This document shows, in pieces, positions 44,313 through 53,738 of a stretch of 64,000 nt of DNA; position 1 is the first letter of the stretch; each line of letters opens with the position of its first letter. Made by a program: the position numbers and the translations under genes. The notes beneath the pieces are model-generated. The model was not told the origin of the DNA. It saw only the letters and a program-made list of their open reading frames with translations, and searched no databases. Source of the stretch: Betaproteobacteria bacterium UBA2592 (GTDB lineage: Bacteria > Pseudomonadota > Gammaproteobacteria > Burkholderiales > Rhodocyclaceae); the NCBI GenBank assembly GCA_002340095.1, contig DDKS01000065.1, positions 43,723 through 107,722 of the forward strand, given 5' to 3'.

Positions 44313-45327
44313 CGGTGGGCGCGGCAACCGGAGTCTTGCCGGGAGTGACCATGTCGCGGATCTGTGCCTCGATCTCCCGGGCCAGGTCCGGATGGGCCTT
44401 GAGGAACTCCCGCACATTGTCCTTGCCCTGGCCGATCTTGTCGCCCTTGTAGGCGTACCAGGCGCCGGACTTGTCGATGATCTTGTGGTTTACGCCCAGC
44501 TCGATGATCTCGCCTTCCCGGGAGATGCCCTCGCCGTAGAGGATGTCGAAGATCGCCTCGCGGAACGGCGGGGATACCTTGTTTTTTACCACCTTGACCT
44601 TGGTTTCGTTGCCGATCACCTCGTCGCCCTTCTTGATCGAGCCGATGCGGCGGATGTCGAGGCGCACGGAGGCGTAGAACTTCAGCGCGTTGCCGCCGGT
44701 GGTGGTTTCCGGGTTGCCGAACATGACGCCGATCTTCATGCGGATCTGGTTGATGAAGATCACCAGGGTGTTGGTCTTCTTGATGTTGGCGGTGAGTTTG
44801 CGCAGGGCCTGGCTCATCAGGCGGGCGTGCAGGCCCATCATGGAGTCGCCCATCTCGCCCTCGATTTCTGCCTTGGGGGTCAGGGCCGCCACGGAGTCGA
44901 TGACGATCACGTCCACGGAGCCGGAGCGCACCAGCATGTCGGCGATTTCCAGGGCCTGTTCGCCGGTGTCGGGCTGGGAGATCAGCAGCTCGCCCACATT
45001 GACGCCGAGCTTCTGGGCGTAGGTGGGGTCGAGAGCGTGTTCCGCGTCGATGAAGGCGGCGGTGCCGCCTAGCTTCTGCATTTCCGCCACCACCTGCAGG
45101 CAGAGGGTGGTCTTGCCGGAGGACTCGGGGCCGTAGATTTCCACCACCCGGCCCCGGGGCAGGCCGCCGACCCCGAGGGCCAGATCCAGGCCCAGGGAGC
45201 CGGTGGAAACCACCTGCAGGGCATCATCGATGTCGGCTTCGCCCATCTTCATGATGGAGCCCTTGCCGAACTGTTTCTCGATCTGGGCCAGTGCGGCGGC
45301 CAGTGCTTTGGCTTTGTTATCGTCCAT
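44305..45327 (-). CDS. recA: Recombinase RecA
   Basis: 340 residues. [29 protein letters not shown] start, Walker [11 protein letters not shown], Walker [18 protein letters not shown], and the [54 protein letters not shown] block are all present. An almost perfect LexA box lies 78 bases upstream. Followed by recX, lptB, rpoN. Confidence 0.98.
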   Translation of the reverse strand: MDDNKAKALAAALAQIEKQFGKGSIMKMGEADIDDALQVVSTGSLGLDLALGVGGLPRGRVVEIYGPESSGKTTLCLQVVAEMQKLGGTAAFIDAEHALDPTYAQKLGVNVGELLISQPDTGEQALEIADMLVRSGSVDVIVIDSVAALTPKAEIEGEMGDSMMGLHARLMSQALRKLTANIKKTNTLVIFINQIRMKIGVMFGNPETTTGGNALKFYASVRLDIRRIGSIKKGDEVIGNETKVKVVKNKVSPPFREAIFDILYGEGISREGEIIELGVNHKIIDKSGAWYAYKGDKIGQGKDNVREFLKAHPDLAREIEAQIRDMVTPGKTPVAAPTDA

Positions 45328-45386
45328 GGCAATTAACCTTGATTGTCTAGCGGGGGATTATGTCACAAGCCCCGGATGTGGAATAA

Positions 45387-45405
45387 ATTTTGCTGACAGC
45401 AAAAT
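45387..45405. repeat. Perfect palindrome abutting the recA SOS box
   Basis: ATTTTGCTG and CAGCAAAAT face each other across a single base. It shares its last base with the LexA site and lies between that site and recA. It could be a second operator or part of the recA leader. Confidence 0.55.
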
Positions 45406-45424
45406 ACTGTACAGGAATACAGTA
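45405..45424 (-). promoter_or_regulatory. LexA (SOS) box of recA
   Basis: TACTGTACAGGAATACAGTA: CTG-N10-CAG with symmetric TACTGT/ACAGTA flanks, essentially the enterobacterial consensus. 78 bases upstream of the recA ATG. Confidence 0.92.
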
Positions 45425-45469
45425 TAAGCGCTTCCTGCCGGGATGCAAGGCGGGACCCGGCATGAGGGG

Positions 45470-45497
45470 GCCGGCACCCCGGAACCGGGGTGCCGGC
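45470..45497 (-). terminator. Strong hairpin after the dienelactone hydrolase-like gene
   Basis: A perfect 13-base-pair GC stem (GCCGGCACCCCGG and its complement) with a two-base loop starts 13 bases after the gene's stop. No T-run follows, so it may rely on Rho or simply protect the 3' end. Confidence 0.5.
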
Positions 45498-45510
45498 AGG
45501 CGGGACGGGC

Positions 45511-46404
45511 TTACAGCCCGTGCTGGCGGAACCAGGCCAGCATCCGCTTCCAGCCGTCCTCGGCGTCTTCCTTGCGGTAGCTGGGCCGGTAGTCGGCATG
45601 GAAGGCATGGGGTGCCTGATCGTAGAGCACAATCCGGGATTCCCGGGCGGCGGGGGCTGCCGCAGCCTGGAGGACCGTCTCCATCTTCTCTACGGACTCC
45701 AGGGGAATGCCCGTGTCCAGGCCGCCGTACAGCCCCAGCACCGGGGCTTTCAGGTCATCGGCCACATCGAGGGGATGGCGGGGTGTCTGGGGGGTGATGG
45801 CCCCTTCGAGACGGCCGTACCAGGCCACCCCGGCCCTGAGGGAAGGGCGATAGGCACTGTAGAGCCAGGTGATGCGGCCGCCGTAGCAAAAGCCGGTGAT
45901 TCCCAGCCGGCCTGGGTCGCCACCGTTCTGGAAGGCCCAGGCGGCACAGGCATCCAGATCCGCCAGCACCTGGGCATCGGGGGTCCTGGCGGTGATCTTT
46001 TCCAGGATTTCTGCGACGCTGGCGATCTGGCGCGGGTCCCCCTGGCGGGCGAAGACCTCGGGGGCGATGGCCAGGTAGCCCAGCTTGGCCAGGCGGCGGC
46101 AGACATCGGCGATGTACTCATGGACGCCGAAAATTTCGGAAACCACCAGAATCACCGGCAAGCGTTCCTGGCCGGCGGGTCTGGCCTGATAGGCTTCCAC
46201 CTCGCCCAGGGCCGAGGGCACCTTGACCCGGCCCGCCACCAGGCCGGCGCTGTCGGTGTGGATGGCGGTCTGGGCCATGATGGGCTGGGTGGCCAGGGCA
46301 AACCCGACCCCGGCTGTGGTGGCGATGAAGTCCCGGCGGCTGAAGGGGCGTTCCAGGGGACGCCCCGGTACCAGGCTGTCGAATTCGGAATGCTGGCTTG
46401 TCAT
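45511..46404 (-). CDS. Tat-exported dienelactone hydrolase-family protein
   Basis: 297 residues from the ATG at 46402-46404, preceded by GGAG. A twin-arginine signal (FSRRDFIATTAGVGFALA, RR at 23-24) leads into an alpha/beta hydrolase of the dienelactone hydrolase family: nucleophile cysteine in GFCYGG near residue 173, the acid in GLYGGLDTGIP and the histidine in YDQAPHAFHADYRPSY. Substrate is unclear; family members hydrolyse lactones and esters. The gap upstream to 46551 holds no gene. Confidence 0.9.
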   Translation of the reverse strand: MTSQHSEFDSLVPGRPLERPFSRRDFIATTAGVGFALATQPIMAQTAIHTDSAGLVAGRVKVPSALGEVEAYQARPAGQERLPVILVVSEIFGVHEYIADVCRRLAKLGYLAIAPEVFARQGDPRQIASVAEILEKITARTPDAQVLADLDACAAWAFQNGGDPGRLGITGFCYGGRITWLYSAYRPSLRAGVAWYGRLEGAITPQTPRHPLDVADDLKAPVLGLYGGLDTGIPLESVEKMETVLQAAAAPAARESRIVLYDQAPHAFHADYRPSYRKEDAEDGWKRMLAWFRQHGL

Positions 46405-46550
46405 GGGAGGCTCCTTCCCGGGGTGTGGAGGGGGAACTGCATGATAGTCCCGGAGCGGGCTGCCCGGTAGGGGCGGCCTGCATTCCTGCTGCCCTGTCGC
46501 AGGGGCGCGGGCAGTGCCGAAGCGTCGGGGCCCGGGTCCGGGCAGCCCGC

Positions 46551-48992
46551 TCAACTGCTGCTGAACCGGTTGTGGCGCACGGCTTTGCGCCAGGCCGGCC
46601 GTTCTCCTTCACCGGGGGGATGCAGGGCCGCCGTCATCTCGGCCAGGGCCCGGGCCACCCGCTCGTTGAGGCTGCCCCGGGGCAGGTGGCCCCGGGCATC
46701 GGGGGCGCCGGCGGGCAGGCCGGTGAGCAGTTCCATGGCTTCGTCCACCGTGGCCACGGGCCAGACATGGAAGCGGCCGGCCCGGGCCGCTTCCACCACG
46801 TCCGGGCGCAGCATCAGGTGGGCGACGCTGGCGGCGGGGATCAGCACCCCCTGGCTTCCCGTCAGGCCCCGGGCCTTGCAGAGGTCGTAAAAGCCTTCGA
46901 TCTTTTCATTGACCCCGCCGATCACCTGCACTTCGCCGAACTGGTTCACCGAGCCGGTCAGGGCCAGGCTCTGGCGGATCGGCACCTGGGCCAGGGCCGA
47001 GAGCAGGGCGCAGAGTTCGGCCAGGGAGGCGGAATCGCCTTCCACCTGGCCGTAGGACTGCTCGAACACCAGGCTGGCGGCCAGGGACAAGGGTTGGTGC
47101 CGGGCGAAACGGGCGGCCAGGAAGGCGGTGAGGATGAGCACACCCTTGGAGTGGATGGCGCCGCCCAGCTCCGTTTCCCGTTCGATATCCACCACATCTC
47201 CGTCCCCCACCCGGGCCGTGGCGGTGACTCGCACCGGATGACCGTAGCGCTGCCCGGCCAGTTCCACCACCACCAGGGCGTTGGCCTGACCGGCTCGTTC
47301 CCCGTCGGTGGAAATCAGGGTGCTGCCTTCGAGGGTGGATTCCAGCACATGGCGGGGATAGCGGTCGGCCCGCCGGGCCCGGGCCGCCAGGGCGGCGTGA
47401 ATGGCTGGCGCCCCCACCTGCTGGGCGCTGGGGTTCATCTGGCGGGCTTGGTATTCAGCCTCGCGCATCAAGTCGGAAAAATAGCGGGTGCGCAGGGACA
47501 GACGGCCCGAGTGTTCCGCATGACGGGCGGCCTCCTCGATCAGCAGGGCGATGGCCGGGGCGTCGAAGGGCAGCAGGCCGGCGCTGCGGCTCAGGCTGGC
47601 GAGCAGCCGGGCGAAGTGGACTTCACTTTCCGGCGTGCGTGGTAGCTCTTCCTCGAAATCCGCCGCCACCTTGAACAGCTCGCCGAATTCCGGGTCGTTC
47701 TCCATCAGCAGGTAATAGAGGTCGCGCTCCCCTACCAGCACCACCTTCACCTGGCAGGGTGCGGGTTCCGGTCGCAGGGTGGCCTGGTGGCTCCAGCCCT
47801 GGGCTTCCGCTGGCGGTTCGATGGCGATGCGGCCGGTGCGCAGGGCCCGCTTCAGGCTGTCCCAGGCATAGGGTTGAGTCAACAGCCGGCCGGCATCGAG
47901 CACCAGATAGCCGCCGCTGGCCCGGTGCAGGGCGCCGGGCCGGATCATGTTGAAGTGGGTGGCCTGGCCGCCGGCCATGGTCAGATGCTCGATGCTGCCG
48001 ATCAGGTTGCCGAAGCCCGGGTTGTCCTCGCAGACCACCGGCGCGCCCCGGGTCTCGCTGTGGTCCACCAGCAGGTTTACCTGATAGCGCTGGAGCAGGG
48101 GCTTGCCCGCATCCGGTTCGCTCTCTTCGTTGTTCTCCTCCTCCCCGAAGGTGCCCTGCGCCACGCTGCTGATCACGTCGTCACGGATGGCGTCGATGAA
48201 GGCCAGCACCTCGGCCAGATCGGCATAGTGGCGGCGCAGGCCCCGGGTCAGGTGGGTCAGCACCGGCCGCAGGGCCTGGCGCTCGGCCCGGGCAATCGCT
48301 TCTTGCAGTTCCTGGCGCCAGCCCGGGAATTCCGCCAGCAGGTCGGCCAGCTTCAGGCTCCAGGTCTCCACTCGCGCTTCGATGGCCTGGTGTTGTTCTT
48401 CCGATAAGGCCTCGAAATCCTCGGGGCTCATGGGTTTGCCGTCTTGCATGGGAGCGAAGACAAAGCCTTCCGGGGTGTTCAGCAGGCCGAGGCCGTCTGC
48501 TTCCGCTGCCTTGCCGAGGGCGGCGATGGCCTCCTCTTCCCGGCGCTTGTGGCTGGCCTGCAGGGCCTCGACCCGGTCTACGTGCGTATCGGCGTTCAAG
48601 GCAGCTTCGATGGCCGGGGGCAGCTCGCGCACCAGCTGCTGCAGGTCGGCCTTGAGGCGGGCACCCCGGCCGGCAGGCAGGCGCAGCAGGCGGGGCTGGC
48701 GCGGGTCGTCGAAGTTGTGCAGGTAGCAGAGGTCGGGCGGTGTGCGTCCTTGGGCCGCCAGGGCCTTGACCAGCCGGAACACGGTGGTGTGGCGGCTGCT
48801 GCCGGGTTCGCCCATGACGAACACATGATAGCCGGGGTGGGCCATGGTCAGCCCGAAATGCAGGGCTTCCTCGGCCCGCTCCTGGCCCAGGCCGCCCGGC
48901 AGGGGGTCGAGATCGGCCGTGCTGGTAAAGCCGAGGCTGGCGGGGTCGCAGCCGCGGCGCAGCTGCTCGGGGGGAAGGGAGGTGAGGGGCAT
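46551..48992 (-). CDS. Lon-related ATP-dependent protease (LonC/YcbZ type)
   Basis: 813 residues. An N-terminal AAA-like domain is split by a coiled-coil insert (about 130-260), followed by LLQRYQVNLLVDHSETRGAPVVCEDNP, the family hallmark, and a Lon S16 peptidase domain. The catalytic serine is in VEGDSASLAEL near 654 and the lysine in GGVNEKIEG near 696. The P-loop reads GEPGSSRHTT, without the normal GK[ST], so nucleotide hydrolysis is doubtful; Lon-related proteins of this family often have such loops. The start is three bases after the rng stop, so both are one transcript. Confidence 0.88.
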   Translation of the reverse strand: MPLTSLPPEQLRRGCDPASLGFTSTADLDPLPGGLGQERAEEALHFGLTMAHPGYHVFVMGEPGSSRHTTVFRLVKALAAQGRTPPDLCYLHNFDDPRQPRLLRLPAGRGARLKADLQQLVRELPPAIEAALNADTHVDRVEALQASHKRREEEAIAALGKAAEADGLGLLNTPEGFVFAPMQDGKPMSPEDFEALSEEQHQAIEARVETWSLKLADLLAEFPGWRQELQEAIARAERQALRPVLTHLTRGLRRHYADLAEVLAFIDAIRDDVISSVAQGTFGEEENNEESEPDAGKPLLQRYQVNLLVDHSETRGAPVVCEDNPGFGNLIGSIEHLTMAGGQATHFNMIRPGALHRASGGYLVLDAGRLLTQPYAWDSLKRALRTGRIAIEPPAEAQGWSHQATLRPEPAPCQVKVVLVGERDLYYLLMENDPEFGELFKVAADFEEELPRTPESEVHFARLLASLSRSAGLLPFDAPAIALLIEEAARHAEHSGRLSLRTRYFSDLMREAEYQARQMNPSAQQVGAPAIHAALAARARRADRYPRHVLESTLEGSTLISTDGERAGQANALVVVELAGQRYGHPVRVTATARVGDGDVVDIERETELGGAIHSKGVLILTAFLAARFARHQPLSLAASLVFEQSYGQVEGDSASLAELCALLSALAQVPIRQSLALTGSVNQFGEVQVIGGVNEKIEGFYDLCKARGLTGSQGVLIPAASVAHLMLRPDVVEAARAGRFHVWPVATVDEAMELLTGLPAGAPDARGHLPRGSLNERVARALAEMTAALHPPGEGERPAWRKAVRHNRFSSS

Positions 48993-48995
48993 GAT

Positions 48996-50465
48996 TTACA
49001 TCAAGACAATGTCGTACTGCTCCTGGGCGTAGCTGGCTTCGGCCTGGAGGGAGACGGGCTTGCCGATGAAGTCGGAAAGCATGGCCAGGGACTGGGATTC
49101 CTCGTCCAGGAACAGATCGATGACCTGGGGGCTGGCCAGCACCCGGTATTCCCGGGCGTCGAACTGGCGCGCCTCGCGCAGCAGTTCCCGGAGGATCTCG
49201 TAGCACACGGTGCGGGCCGTCTTGACCTCGCCCCGGCCGCCACAGGTGGGACAGGTTTCGCACAGCACGTGGGCCAGGGATTCCCGCGTGCGTTTCCTCG
49301 TCATCTCCACCAGCCCCAGGGCGGTGAAGCCGTTGACCGTCAGGCGGGTGTGGTCCCGGGCCAGGGCCTTGTTGAACTCGGCCAGCACCGCCTGGCGGTG
49401 TTCCGGGTTCTCCATGTCGATGAAGTCCACGATGATGATGCCGCCCAGGTTCCTGAGCCGCAACTGCCGGGCGATGGTCTGGGTGGCTTCCAGGTTGGTC
49501 TTGAAGATGGTGTCGTCGAAGTTGCGCAGGCCCACGAAACCGCCGGTGTTTACGTCGATGGTGGTCATGGCCTCGGTCTGGTCGATGATCAGGTAGCCGC
49601 CGGACTTCAGTTCCACCCGCCGGGCCAGGGCCTTTTCGATTTCATCCTCCACTCCGTGCAGGTCGAACAGCGGCCGCTGGCCGGTGTAATGTTCCAGCAG
49701 CGGGCTGACCGCCGGGGTGTATTCGGCGGCGAAGGATTGGAGCTTCTGGAAGTTCTCCCGCGAGTCGATGACGATCCGGGTGGTTTCCGGGTTGACGAAA
49801 TCCCTGAGCACCCGCTGGGCCAGGTGCAGTTCCCGGTACAGGCAGGTTGGGGCGCCGGACACCCGGGCCTTGTCGCGGATGTCGCTCCAGAGCTTCCTCA
49901 GGTAAGCGATGTCATTGACCAGTTCCCCGTCGCTGGCTGTTTCGGCCATGGTGCGCACGATGAAGCCGCCCGGCTCGTCCTCGGGCACCAGGGCGGTGAG
50001 GCGGGTGCGCAGGGATTCCCGCTCCGCCTCGTCCTCGATGCGCTGGGAGATGCCGATGTGCTTTTCCTGGGGCAGGTACACGAGCATCCGCCCGGCCAGG
50101 GAAATCTGGGTGGACAGCCGTGCTCCCTTGGTGCCGATCGGGTCCTTGATCACCTGCACCAGCAGGCTCTGGCCTTCCGAGAGCATCTTCTCGATGGGCT
50201 TGTGCACTTCCCGGCCGTGCTCGCCGCCCGTTTCCCGGGGTTGCCAGATGTCGGCCACGTGCAGGAAGGCGGTGCGTTCCAGACCCACCTCGATGAAGGC
50301 GGACTGCATGCCCGGCAGGATGCGGCTCACCTTGCCCAGGTAGATGTTGCCCACCAGTCCCCGGCTGGCGGTGCGTTCGATGTGCAGCTCCTGGACCACC
50401 CCCTGGGCCATGACGGCCACCCGGGTTTCCTGAGGGGTGAAATTGATGAGGATTTCTTCGGACAT
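48996..50465 (-). CDS. rng: Ribonuclease G
   Basis: 489 residues from the ATG at 50463-50465 (MSEEILINFTPQETRVA), exactly the E. coli RNase G length. S1 domain (GNIYLGKVSRILPGMQSAFIEVGLERTAFLHVADI), the RNase E/G catalytic part with aspartates in IDVNTGGFVG and GGIIIVDFIDMENPEHR, and the zinc-link CPTCGGRGEV. No RNase E-type scaffold tail. Processes 16S rRNA 5' ends. Divergent from trhP, with 38 bases between starts, so their promoters overlap. Confidence 0.95.
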   Translation of the reverse strand: MSEEILINFTPQETRVAVMAQGVVQELHIERTASRGLVGNIYLGKVSRILPGMQSAFIEVGLERTAFLHVADIWQPRETGGEHGREVHKPIEKMLSEGQSLLVQVIKDPIGTKGARLSTQISLAGRMLVYLPQEKHIGISQRIEDEAERESLRTRLTALVPEDEPGGFIVRTMAETASDGELVNDIAYLRKLWSDIRDKARVSGAPTCLYRELHLAQRVLRDFVNPETTRIVIDSRENFQKLQSFAAEYTPAVSPLLEHYTGQRPLFDLHGVEDEIEKALARRVELKSGGYLIIDQTEAMTTIDVNTGGFVGLRNFDDTIFKTNLEATQTIARQLRLRNLGGIIIVDFIDMENPEHRQAVLAEFNKALARDHTRLTVNGFTALGLVEMTRKRTRESLAHVLCETCPTCGGRGEVKTARTVCYEILRELLREARQFDAREYRVLASPQVIDLFLDEESQSLAMLSDFIGKPVSLQAEASYAQEQYDIVLM

Positions 50466-50503
50466 GGGTAGGTAAAATGCGCGTTTTTTCAAGATTCTAA
50501 CCG

Positions 50504-51832
50504 ATGCCCTCCCGTGCCCCCGAACTCCTTGCCCCGGCCGGCTCCCTGGCCATGATGCGCACCGCCTTCGCCTTCGGCGCCGACGCAGTCTATGCGGGCC
50601 AGCCCCGCTATTCCCTCAGGGTGCGCAACAACGAATTCGGCCACATGGAGAACCTGGCCCTGGGCATCCAGGAGGCCCATGCCGCCGGCAAGCAGTTCTA
50701 CGTGGTGAGCAACATCTTTCCCCACAACGCCAAGCTGCACACCTACCTGAAGGACATGGCCGAGGTGGTGGCCCTCAAGCCCGATGCCCTGATCATGGCC
50801 GACCCGGGCCTGATCGACATGGTGCGCGAAGCCTGGCCGGAGATGCCCATTCACCTCTCGGTGCAGGCCAACACGGTGAACTGGGCGGCGGTGAAGTTCT
50901 GGAAGAAGCTGGGCCTGTCCCGGGTGATCCTGTCCCGGGAACTTTCCCTCGATGAGGTGGCGGAAATCCGCCAGGAATGCCCGGACATGGAGCTGGAAGT
51001 GTTCGTGCATGGGGCGCTGTGCATCGCCTACTCTGGCCGCTGCCTGCTCTCCGGCTACTTCAACCACCGGGACCCGAACCAGGGTACCTGCACCAACTCC
51101 TGCCGCTGGGACTACAAGCTGAGCGAGGCCCGGGAAGACGCCGCCGGCGTCGCCCGGCCCACGATCGCACCTTCGGAAAACGCCGTCACCGGCCTGTTCA
51201 AGCCGAGGCCGGAACAGAAGGTCTGGTTCCTGGAGGAAAGGCACAGGCCCGGGGAGCTGATGCCCATCGAGGAGGACGAGCACGGCACCTACATCATGAA
51301 TTCCCGCGACCTGCGCGCCATCGAGCACGTGCACAAGCTGGTGGAAATGGGCATCGACTCCCTCAAGATCGAAGGCCGCACCAAGAGTGCCTACTACGTG
51401 GCCCGGACCTGCCAGAGCTACCGGGCCGCCATGGACGACGCCCTTGCCGGCCGCCCCTTCAACCCGGCCCTGCTCACCGAGCTGGAAAGCCTGGCCAACC
51501 GGGGCTACACGGACGGCTTCTACCAGCGCCACCATGACGCCGAATACCAGAACTACCTGAAGGGCTATTCCGAATCCAGCCGCAGCCAGTACGTGGGTGA
51601 CGCCTGCCGCTTCGATGCGGAACGGGGATTGATGGAGGTCACGGTGAAGAACCGCTTCGAGACCGGCGACCGGCTGGAAATCGTGCACCCCGCCGGCAAC
51701 CGCTTCGTGCAGGTGGAGCGGATGGAAAACGCCGAAGGCCAGCCGGTGGACGCCGCCCCCGGCAGTGGCCACCGGGTCTGGATCTCCTTGCCTGCCGAGA
51801 CCGAAGGCGCTTTCCTGGCTCGAATGTGGTGA
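50504..51832 (+). CDS. trhP: tRNA hydroxylation protein TrhP (U32 peptidase family, YegQ)
   Basis: 442 residues. U32 signature ELEVFVHGALCIAYSGRCLLSGY, followed by cysteines in NQGTCTNSCRWDY that could hold an iron-sulfur cluster. N-terminal APELLAPAGSLAMMRTAFAFGADAVYAG is typical. E. coli TrhP (YegQ) works in 5-hydroxyuridine formation at tRNA position 34 and needs iron-sulfur and prephenate metabolism. Former annotation as collagenase-like peptidase is misleading. The convergent gap to rdgC (51833-51931) holds a weak five-base-pair hairpin only. Confidence 0.93.
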   Translation: MPSRAPELLAPAGSLAMMRTAFAFGADAVYAGQPRYSLRVRNNEFGHMENLALGIQEAHAAGKQFYVVSNIFPHNAKLHTYLKDMAEVVALKPDALIMADPGLIDMVREAWPEMPIHLSVQANTVNWAAVKFWKKLGLSRVILSRELSLDEVAEIRQECPDMELEVFVHGALCIAYSGRCLLSGYFNHRDPNQGTCTNSCRWDYKLSEAREDAAGVARPTIAPSENAVTGLFKPRPEQKVWFLEERHRPGELMPIEEDEHGTYIMNSRDLRAIEHVHKLVEMGIDSLKIEGRTKSAYYVARTCQSYRAAMDDALAGRPFNPALLTELESLANRGYTDGFYQRHHDAEYQNYLKGYSESSRSQYVGDACRFDAERGLMEVTVKNRFETGDRLEIVHPAGNRFVQVERMENAEGQPVDAAPGSGHRVWISLPAETEGAFLARMW

Positions 51833-51931
51833 GCTAAATAGATAGGCGAGGAAGCGAGCACCGCGCAACGCCGCAGATGACCCACCGCAGTAGTTTTCGA
51901 CGGCCTGTTAGGCCAGGCGTTTATCGGCGGG

Positions 51932-52852
51932 CTAAGGCTGCGCCGGGGGCGTTTCCTCTTCCCCGCCCAGTGCTTCCACCAGGGCCGGAATGAATCGGGC
52001 GAACTCGCCGGTCATCAGGGCGAACTCGGCATCGAAGATTTCCTCGGCATTGTCGATGCCCTGCTCGGCGTTTTCCTTCAGCACGTCCAGAAAGGTCAGG
52101 CGCTTGATCTCGCCCTTATCGGTCAGCACGAAGCTGATCCTGTCATCCCAGGTCAGGGCCAGGCGCGTGGGGAGTTTGCCGGCCGCGAGGTGAGCCTTGA
52201 TTTCGGCCTCCATTTCCTCTCCCAGCGGATGGCGGACATAACGCACGGTGGCTTTTTCGTCATCCATGGCCTTCAACTCGCAGTCCCGGTCCACGGTGAA
52301 ACCGGCCGGCGCCTCGCCGCTGGCCAGCCAGTCGGCCATGGCGGAAGTGGGGGACATCCGGGTCTGCACCAGGGCCAAGGGGAGGGCGTCGAGGCACTGG
52401 CGCAGGTGCTCCAGGGCCTCCTCGGCCTTTGCAAGGCTGGCGGCATCCACCCCCAGCCAGCCGTGGATCGGGTCAATCCACACCGGGGTCTTGCGTCGCC
52501 GGGTGAAGGCCCGGGGCAACAGTTCTTCCGTGACCCGATCCTTCAGGTCGCGCAGGGCCTTGCGCCCCGGGGGGTAGCCCTGTTCGGCGGTGATCTTTTC
52601 GGCCCGCTCCCGGACCTCCTCGTTGATCACGGCTGCCGGCAGCAGGCGTTGCTCCACGCACAGCATGAGCAGCCACTGGCCGCCGATGGCATGGACCAGC
52701 TCACCGTCCCGGGGCGGCACCCAGCCCCGGCTCATGGGGTCCTGGCTGCCGCAGGGGCGGAAAGCGCCCCGGCCCAGTTGTTCGATCAGGGTGGCCAGCT
52801 CCAGCTTCCAGGGAGCAGGCAGGCGATACAGTTGCAGGTTCTTGAACCACAT
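51932..52852 (-). CDS. rdgC: Recombination-associated protein RdgC
   Basis: 306 residues from the ATG at 52850-52852 (MWFKNLQLYRL). Landmarks: FRPCGSQDPMSRGWVPP, LLPRAFTRRRKTPVWID, LALTWDDRISFVLTDKGEIKRLTF and DAEFALMTGEFARFIPALVEALGG. Forms a DNA-encircling dimer that limits RecA loading. Lies 90 bases downstream of trmB on the same strand. Confidence 0.96.
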   Translation of the reverse strand: MWFKNLQLYRLPAPWKLELATLIEQLGRGAFRPCGSQDPMSRGWVPPRDGELVHAIGGQWLLMLCVEQRLLPAAVINEEVRERAEKITAEQGYPPGRKALRDLKDRVTEELLPRAFTRRRKTPVWIDPIHGWLGVDAASLAKAEEALEHLRQCLDALPLALVQTRMSPTSAMADWLASGEAPAGFTVDRDCELKAMDDEKATVRYVRHPLGEEMEAEIKAHLAAGKLPTRLALTWDDRISFVLTDKGEIKRLTFLDVLKENAEQGIDNAEEIFDAEFALMTGEFARFIPALVEALGGEEETPPAQP

Positions 52853-52942
52853 GGAAAGCAAGTCCTAAAGATGAGGGGCGCGGCGCTGGAAGTCCGCGCC
52901 GGCGTTGCGGTTTCGGGCCAGGCCGCGCCTGGTTGCGCAGCT

Positions 52943-53737
52943 TTACCCGGCCCGGCGGCGGAACACCAGGTCCCAGACCCCGTGGCCGAGTCTAAGCCCG
53001 CGTTTTTCAAACTTGGTCAGGGGGCGATAGGCTGGTCTAGGGGCAAAGCCAGCCAGTCCGGCGGTGGAATCGGCTTCCAGGGCGGCGGCCAGGGCTTCGG
53101 GCGTGGGATTGGCGACGCTGTTTTCCAGGGCGGGTTCCCGGCCCAGCACGTCGAGCATCTGCAGGGCGTAGTTTTCCCAGTCCGTGGCGCAGTGGAGGTA
53201 GCCGCCGGGCTTCAGGCGTGAGGCAAGCAGGGCCACAAAGGGCGGCTGGATCAGGCGGCGTTTCTTGTGCCGGGTCTTGTGCCAGGGATCGGGGAAGAAG
53301 ATGTGGATGCCGTCCAGGCTGGCTTCGGGCAGCATGTCCCGCACCACTTCCACCGCGTCGTGGTTGCCGATGCGCAGGTTGGTGAGGCGCTTCTCGGCGA
53401 TCAGCTTGCACAGGGCGCCGACGCCGGGCACATGCACTTCGAGGCCGAAATAGTCGTTTTCCGGGTGGGCTTCGGCGATGGCGGCCGTGGTTTCCCCCAT
53501 GCCGCAGCCGATTTCGAGGATCTTCGGGGCGTCGCGGCCGAACACCGCCGCCAGGTCGATGGGGGCGTTCCGGTAGGGCACGCCGACCTGGGACAACAGG
53601 GTGTCGTAGTAGCGCTGCTGGGCTTCCGACATGCGTCCGGCCCGGCGCACGAAACTGCGGATGTGGCCGTGCCCGGTGCTGTCATGTCCGGCGCGGCCGG
53701 CGGTGTAGACGCCTTGCGCTTGTTCGAGGTCGTTCAT
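52943..53737 (-). CDS. trmB: tRNA (guanine-46-N7)-methyltransferase
   Basis: 264 residues. SAM-binding [37 protein letters not shown] and the tRNA-binding [34 protein letters not shown] are complete; C-terminal [17 protein letters not shown] matches. The start is directly before, and one base from, the thiG stop, so it is coupled to thiSG. Confidence 0.96.
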   Translation of the reverse strand: MNDLEQAQGVYTAGRAGHDSTGHGHIRSFVRRAGRMSEAQQRYYDTLLSQVGVPYRNAPIDLAAVFGRDAPKILEIGCGMGETTAAIAEAHPENDYFGLEVHVPGVGALCKLIAEKRLTNLRIGNHDAVEVVRDMLPEASLDGIHIFFPDPWHKTRHKKRRLIQPPFVALLASRLKPGGYLHCATDWENYALQMLDVLGREPALENSVANPTPEALAAALEADSTAGLAGFAPRPAYRPLTKFEKRGLRLGHGVWDLVFRRRAG

Positions 53738-53738
53738 T

